From assembly GCA_938036585.1 (NCBI GenBank), contig CALHQN010000137.1, positions 1-7,486 of the forward strand: 7,486 nt of DNA. The letters are read 5' to 3'. This DNA is from an uncultured Campylobacter sp. GTDB taxonomy: Bacteria > Campylobacterota > Campylobacteria > Campylobacterales > Campylobacteraceae. The notes beneath the pieces are model-generated. The model was not told the DNA's origin. It saw only the letters and a program-made list of their open reading frames with translations, and searched no databases. Of this stretch, positions 5,383 to 7,486 are shown piece by piece (within the stretch, counting starts at the first letter, position 1; each line of letters starts with the position of its first letter). The translations under genes were made by a program, and so were the position numbers.

Positions 5383-5817
5383 GTGAAATTTAACATAAAT
5401 GCCGTTATCGGCGGGGCGGATGATGTGCCGATCTATATGCTGGATATTATAAGAGCAGCAAGGCAAGAGATTAAAAGTATTTTTAGCAACTTTGAAATGG
5501 AGTCTCTACAAAAGATCGATATTTGCCTTTGTTTGAGCGGGGAAGTATCGAGATATTTTCCGAAATCGGGAATTTACCAGCCGAAATATTATCTTAAAAG
5601 CAAAAAAATTATCGCGTATATTCATTTTAGCTCAGACGAGTGGAACTACGATAAAAGGGCAAATGTAGATAAATTTTTAGAAAAGTTCAAGCAATATCTT
5701 ATGGAGCTTGGAGATATTACCGGGCGGAAAATTACGAATAATAATTTAGAATTTGACGATAAGCAGTACAAAGATAATATAGACCTAGTTTTTGAAAATT
5801 TAGTAGTAGATTGTTGA
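5383..5817 (+). CDS. Unrecognised 144-aa protein, possible immunity protein
   Basis: I do not recognise this protein with certainty. It is a small, soluble, acidic/lysine-rich protein without signal peptide or membrane helices. It opens with MKFNINAVIGG, has a helical segment around residues 18-45, a strand-rich middle (about 46-82, KIDICLCLSG and KIIAYIHFSS), a helix near 93-112 and a polar tail. Size and layout recall small immunity proteins of contact-dependent or polymorphic toxin systems, with a loose resemblance to the Imm44 type; this is an impression, not an alignment. No toxin gene adjoins it. The start is GTG at 5383 with GAGG six bases upstream (and AAGGA further back); a GTG two bases earlier runs straight into a stop. 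It has its own extended -10 and is divergent from the torA operon. Codons are more A/T-rich than those of the operon. Confidence 0.75.
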   Translation: MKFNINAVIGGADDVPIYMLDIIRAARQEIKSIFSNFEMESLQKIDICLCLSGEVSRYFPKSGIYQPKYYLKSKKIIAYIHFSSDEWNYDKRANVDKFLEKFKQYLMELGDITGRKITNNNLEFDDKQYKDNIDLVFENLVVDC

Positions 5818-5839
5818 AATAAAATTTAAAAGGGCTATC

Positions 5840-5870
5840 TATCTGAAGCGGTAAAATTCCGCTTCAGATA
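5840..5870 (+). terminator. 12-bp hairpin after the 144-aa gene
   Basis: The arms TATCTGAAGCGG (5840-5851) and CCGCTTCAGATA (5859-5870) are perfectly complementary over 12 bp around a 7-base loop TAAAATT. The hairpin begins 22 bases after the stop codon. It lacks a T-run on the plus strand, so termination is likely from position and stem strength but not certain. Confidence 0.5.
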
Positions 5871-5879
5871 AGGCAGACG

Positions 5880-5893
5880 CTAGCCCGGGCTAG
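5880..5893. repeat. 14-bp palindrome CTAGCCCGGGCTAG
   Basis: A perfect GC-rich 14-bp palindrome sits immediately before the left arm of the 13-bp inverted repeat at 5894-5950. No loop separates the halves, so it is more likely a dyad protein site or a repeat boundary than an RNA hairpin. Confidence 0.5.
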
Positions 5894-5950
5894 TGAAATT
5901 CCAAACGCCCTTAAGACACGAAATAGCGACGAGGCGAGTTTGGAATTTCA
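5894..5950. repeat. Element bounded by 13-bp inverted repeats
   Basis: The arms TGAAATTCCAAAC (5894-5906) and GTTTGGAATTTCA (5938-5950) are perfectly complementary and enclose 31 bases. The enclosed sequence (TTAAGACACGAAATAGCG, then GAGGCG) resembles 6041-6071 (TTAAGCAAGCGATGAGCG, then AAGGCG), which is likewise preceded by a GAATTTCAACGC-like stretch (6025-6036). The two look like diverged copies of one dispersed intergenic repeat. It contains no open frame that could encode a transposase. Confidence 0.5.
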
Positions 5951-6083
5951 TCATCAACGATAATTTAAAATTTTGCCCGAAAGCTTATTGGCTAGCTTAA
6001 AGCGCCTTGGTTGGCGCCCCGTAGAATTTCAACGCGCCGTTAAGCAAGCGATGAGCGAGCATAGCAAGGCGGGTCTTGCGCGA

Positions 6084-6101
6084 GCGCGTAAAAGTACGCG
6101 C
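6084..6101. repeat. Hairpin GCGCGTA / TACGCGC
   Basis: A perfect 7-bp stem with a 4-base AAAG loop inside the repeat-rich interval. The left part GCGCGTAAAAG recurs at 6140-6150 in the next hairpin. Confidence 0.45.
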
Positions 6102-6131
6102 AGTGTTATTTCGCAGTAGAATTTTACAGAT

Positions 6132-6160
6132 TTGATCTCGCGCGTAAAAGGCGAGATCAA
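6132..6160. repeat. Hairpin TTGATCTCGC / GCGAGATCAA
   Basis: A perfect 10-bp stem (6132-6141 with 6151-6160) around a 9-base loop GCGTAAAAG. It is not followed by a T-run on either strand. Confidence 0.45.
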
Positions 6161-6197
6161 GCCTAAATGCCCGACAAGAGCAAATTTTACGCAAACC

Positions 6198-6217
6198 GCG
6201 CAAGAGCGGTCTTGCGC
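6198..6217 (-). terminator. Hairpin after the HutX-like gene
   Basis: A perfect 8-bp stem (GCGCAAGA / TCTTGCGC) with a 4-base GCGG loop lies 5 bases beyond the stop codon of the minus-strand HutX-like gene. The minus-strand sequence after it (GGTTTGCGTAAAATTT) is only moderately T-rich, so it is a probable but not ideal intrinsic terminator. It is also part of the repeat-rich interval. Confidence 0.5.
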
Positions 6218-6222
6218 TAGCG

Positions 6223-6735
6223 CTAAATCGCGGCTTTTAGCGCCTCAAATTTCGCGTCTTGCTCGGCTAGCAGCTGTCCTTTCTCGTCGCGCGAGACGTA
6301 AATTTTAAAGATATTCTCGCCCGCTTTGTCGTAAAAGCCCACAAATTTCGAGAGCATCCCCATGAAAGTCTGCGTCACAAGGATGATCTTATCGATCTCA
6401 TCCGTCTTTAGATGACCTCCCAAAATGCCCAGCCCATGCGCTTCATCGCCGTTTGCGCCCATGCCGAAATTATAATATCCCTGCGCGCTCTTGCCGCTTG
6501 GGATCTTGGTTTTAAACTCGATTATGAAGCTCGGCGTATTTTTTACGAAAAGCACCTCACCCCAGCTCTCAAGCTCCCTAATGACCTCGCCGAATTTATC
6601 GCCGCCGGCGCTCTTTCCGAAGCGCTCGGGCAGGTTTAGCAGTACGTCGATCTCCTTGGCGCCGAGCTCCTTGCAGATCTGCGCGATCGAAATTTTAGGG
6701 TTTTGCGCGAACAGCGCCTCGATTCTCTCTTTCAT
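6223..6735 (-). CDS. hutX: HutX/ChuX-family haem-utilisation carrier
   Basis: This is predicted to be a cytosolic haem-binding protein of the HutX/HuvX/ChuX family, which accepts imported haem and limits its toxicity or passes it on for degradation. On the 170-aa reading, an N-terminal helical part (about 1-38, with ISIAQICKEL and VLLNLP) precedes a beta-rich core. The core carries the family pattern: FGEVIRELESWGEVLFV (48-64), IIEFKTKIPSG (71-81), GYYNF (86-90), FMG (124-126), FKIYVSRDE (143-151) and Q159 near the C-terminus. A glycine-rich stretch (91-107) replaces the shorter family loop. A start at 6735 is preferred because AAGG is then six bases upstream; the ATG at 6741 abuts the ribosome binding site, and an in-frame start at 6810 would lie upstream of the promoter. 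No haem receptor, ABC transporter or TonB gene is in the window. Iron or haem control is expected but not shown. Confidence 0.85.
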   Translation of the reverse strand: MKERIEALFAQNPKISIAQICKELGAKEIDVLLNLPERFGKSAGGDKFGEVIRELESWGEVLFVKNTPSFIIEFKTKIPSGKSAQGYYNFGMGANGDEAHGLGILGGHLKTDEIDKIILVTQTFMGMLSKFVGFYDKAGENIFKIYVSRDEKGQLLAEQDAKFEALKAAI

Positions 6736-6768
6736 TTTCATCCTTTCTAAAATAAAATTTTGAGCGCC

Positions 6769-6774
6769 ATTATA
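6769..6774 (-). promoter_or_regulatory. -10 box of the hutX-like gene
   Basis: The minus strand has a perfect TATAAT (6774-6769) in an AT-rich context (TTATATTATAAT), 33 bases before the preferred ATG. The surrounding AT-rich stretch (6769-6800) could hold a Fur site, which would suit a haem gene, but I see no clear Fur-box dyad. Confidence 0.6.
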
Positions 6775-6810
6775 ATATAAAAATTCTAAGTTACAGATAA
6801 CGGCAATCAA

Positions 6811-7154
6811 TTAAACCGAGTTTTAAAACTTATTTTTACGGGGACAGCGATAATCGCGCGCGGGGTAGGGCGGATGCGTAGAGCTTTGGCGTAGGATCGC
6901 AGATTTTAATACACATTAATCACACGCATAATTTTCACGCTTAGAATTGCAGATCATTTATGTGCGTCGCGCGCGGCAAAAGTAGAGCGGGGTAGGGTCG
7001 CTTTAAATTTAGACTCTAAATTTACGCTCTTGCCGCACGTAAATCCGCCCGCACAAGCCAAAACAGGCAAATGTAAATTTTGTAGATTCTCCGCACTGAA
7101 CTTAAAATTTAGCCGCGCAAAAGCCGGAATTTTTAAATTTTGATACTGTCCTGC
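6811..7154. other. Non-coding interval with small repeats
   Basis: No gene is supported here. The interval holds a 12-bp palindrome AGTTTTAAAACT (6819-6830), an 11-base direct repeat GCGGGGTAGGG (6860-6870 and 6987-6997) and a near-perfect dyad at 7004-7024. GC-rich runs (GCGCGCGG near 6856-6863 and 6970-6976) alternate with AT-rich runs. It separates two minus-strand genes. Confidence 0.55.
7004..7024. repeat. Interrupted palindrome TAAATTTAGA-C-TCTAAATTTA
   Basis: Two perfectly complementary 10-base arms flank a single central C. The one-base spacer argues against an RNA hairpin and for a DNA dyad or chance symmetry; the AAATTT words are very common in this genome, which weakens the signal. 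Confidence 0.4.
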
Positions 7155-7486
7155 CTAGCCGCGGCGCGCGATAAATTCGCTAAAAGTTATCTCTCGTGCG
7201 TAAAATTTAATTCCGAGCGAGGCGAGTTTGTCTTGCAGCGGTAGCGCCAGCTCCTCTATGCCGCTAAATACGCAAAGCGGCAAATTTTGCGTTCTCTCTT
7301 TGGTCACTGCAAAGCTCTCGTCGTCAAAAAATTTCTTTAAAAATACGAGCGTTTTTACCTGATCCGCGCCCAAGTCCTCGATAAAAACGCTGAAATATTT
7401 ATATTTGGGTTCCTCGCGCGCTTCATCTTTTCGCGCGTAATCGTCCGCCAGCTCGCGGTAAAATTCGTTGTTTAAATCAGTAAGCG
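7155..7486 (-). CDS. 3' part of an unidentified gene (runs off the window)
   Basis: The minus-strand frame is open from the end of the window to the TAG at 7157-7155, giving about 110 C-terminal residues. The visible protein begins with LTDLNNEFYRELADDYARKD, followed by KYKYFSVFIEDLGADQVKTL, and ends GIKFYAREITFSEFIARRG. It is soluble-looking, with no membrane helix, no cysteine pair and only one cysteine, and shows alternating helices and short strands (VFLKKFF, LPLCVFSGI, LPLQDKLASLGIKFYA). Composition and codon use match the ordinary chromosomal genes here, so I consider it real. A TTG at 7373 is not the start, because in-frame protein-like sequence continues well upstream of it. I do not recognise the family. 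No strong terminator follows the stop. Confidence 0.75.
   Translation of the reverse strand, partial: LTDLNNEFYRELADDYARKDEAREEPKYKYFSVFIEDLGADQVKTLVFLKKFFDDESFAVTKERTQNLPLCVFSGIEELALPLQDKLASLGIKFYAREITFSEFIARRG

Larger units (their letters stand above)
5818..6222. other. Non-coding repeat-rich interval
   Basis: Four hundred bases without a convincing gene lie between the 144-aa gene and the HutX-like gene. They contain at least six perfect inverted repeats and several short direct repeats. These include an 11-base repeat (GCGCGTAAAAG at 6084 and 6140) and a 16-base repeat with one mismatch (6072-6087 and 6208-6223, GGTCTTGCGC then G or T then AGCGC). An open frame on the minus strand (6203-5997) is made of these repeats and is not called as a gene. 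Confidence 0.6.

Noticed and set aside
5997..6203. Minus-strand open frame of 68 codons
   Set aside because: It is built entirely from the inverted and direct repeats of this interval and is Arg/Leu-rich as expected from translating them; it has no ribosome binding site I can support.
5880..6222. Insertion sequence with transposase
   Set aside because: Inverted ends are present, but the enclosed DNA is tens of bases long with no transposase frame or clear target duplication.
6736..6810. N-terminal extension of the HutX-like protein (start at 6810)
   Set aside because: The extra 25 residues do not fit the family, lie upstream of or across the -10 box at 6769-6774, and lack a ribosome binding site; the start at 6735 has a good one.

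Overview
The window looks like chromosome from a member of the Epsilonproteobacteria/Campylobacterota, most likely one of the higher-GC oral Campylobacter species (the C. gracilis / C. showae / C. rectus group). The reasons are the recurring AAATTTT-type words scattered through moderately GC-rich coding sequence, AAGGA-type ribosome binding sites, extended -10 promoters, and a TMAO/DMSO reductase paired with a monohaem cytochrome c in the arrangement known from C. jejuni Cj0264c-Cj0265c. The species is an inference; no rRNA or other marker gene is present.

Layout. Bases 2-49 hold the last 15 codons of a plus-strand gene. Bases 50-478 are non-coding and carry two blocks of degenerate tandem repeats and a long hairpin. 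Bases 479-1138 encode an unrecognised 219-residue membrane protein on the plus strand, overlapped at its end by a 23-codon ORF with a good ribosome binding site. A hairpin at 1243-1260 separates these from the main feature, a three-gene minus-strand operon read from 5006 down to 1265: a DsbI-like membrane protein, a periplasmic monohaem cytochrome c, and a Tat-exported molybdopterin S/N-oxide reductase of the TorA/DorA family. A strong extended -10 promoter lies at 5073-5081, and two near-identical 12-bp palindromes sit between it and the first gene. Divergent from this operon, 5383-5817 (plus) encodes a 144-residue unrecognised protein that may be an orphan immunity protein. Bases 5818-6222 are non-coding and packed with inverted and direct repeats. 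Minus-strand 6735-6223 encodes a cytosolic haem-utilisation protein of the HutX/ChuX family, bases 6811-7154 are non-coding with small repeats, and the window ends inside the 3' part of an unrecognised minus-strand gene (7486-7155).

How the genes work together. The central operon forms a plausible anaerobic respiratory module: TorA reduces TMAO and/or DMSO in the periplasm, and the monohaem cytochrome is its immediate electron donor. The usual NapC/TorC-type quinol-oxidising multihaem cytochrome is not in the window. In its place is a DsbI homologue that has lost the membrane-proximal CXXC redox pair (Thr45 and Ser48 replace the cysteines). It keeps the arginine that corresponds to the quinone-contacting residue of DsbB and keeps the pair of cysteines in the large periplasmic loop. 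This is the most unusual observation in the window. Its role (quinone-linked partner, cytochrome maturation factor, or decayed oxidase) cannot be settled from sequence.
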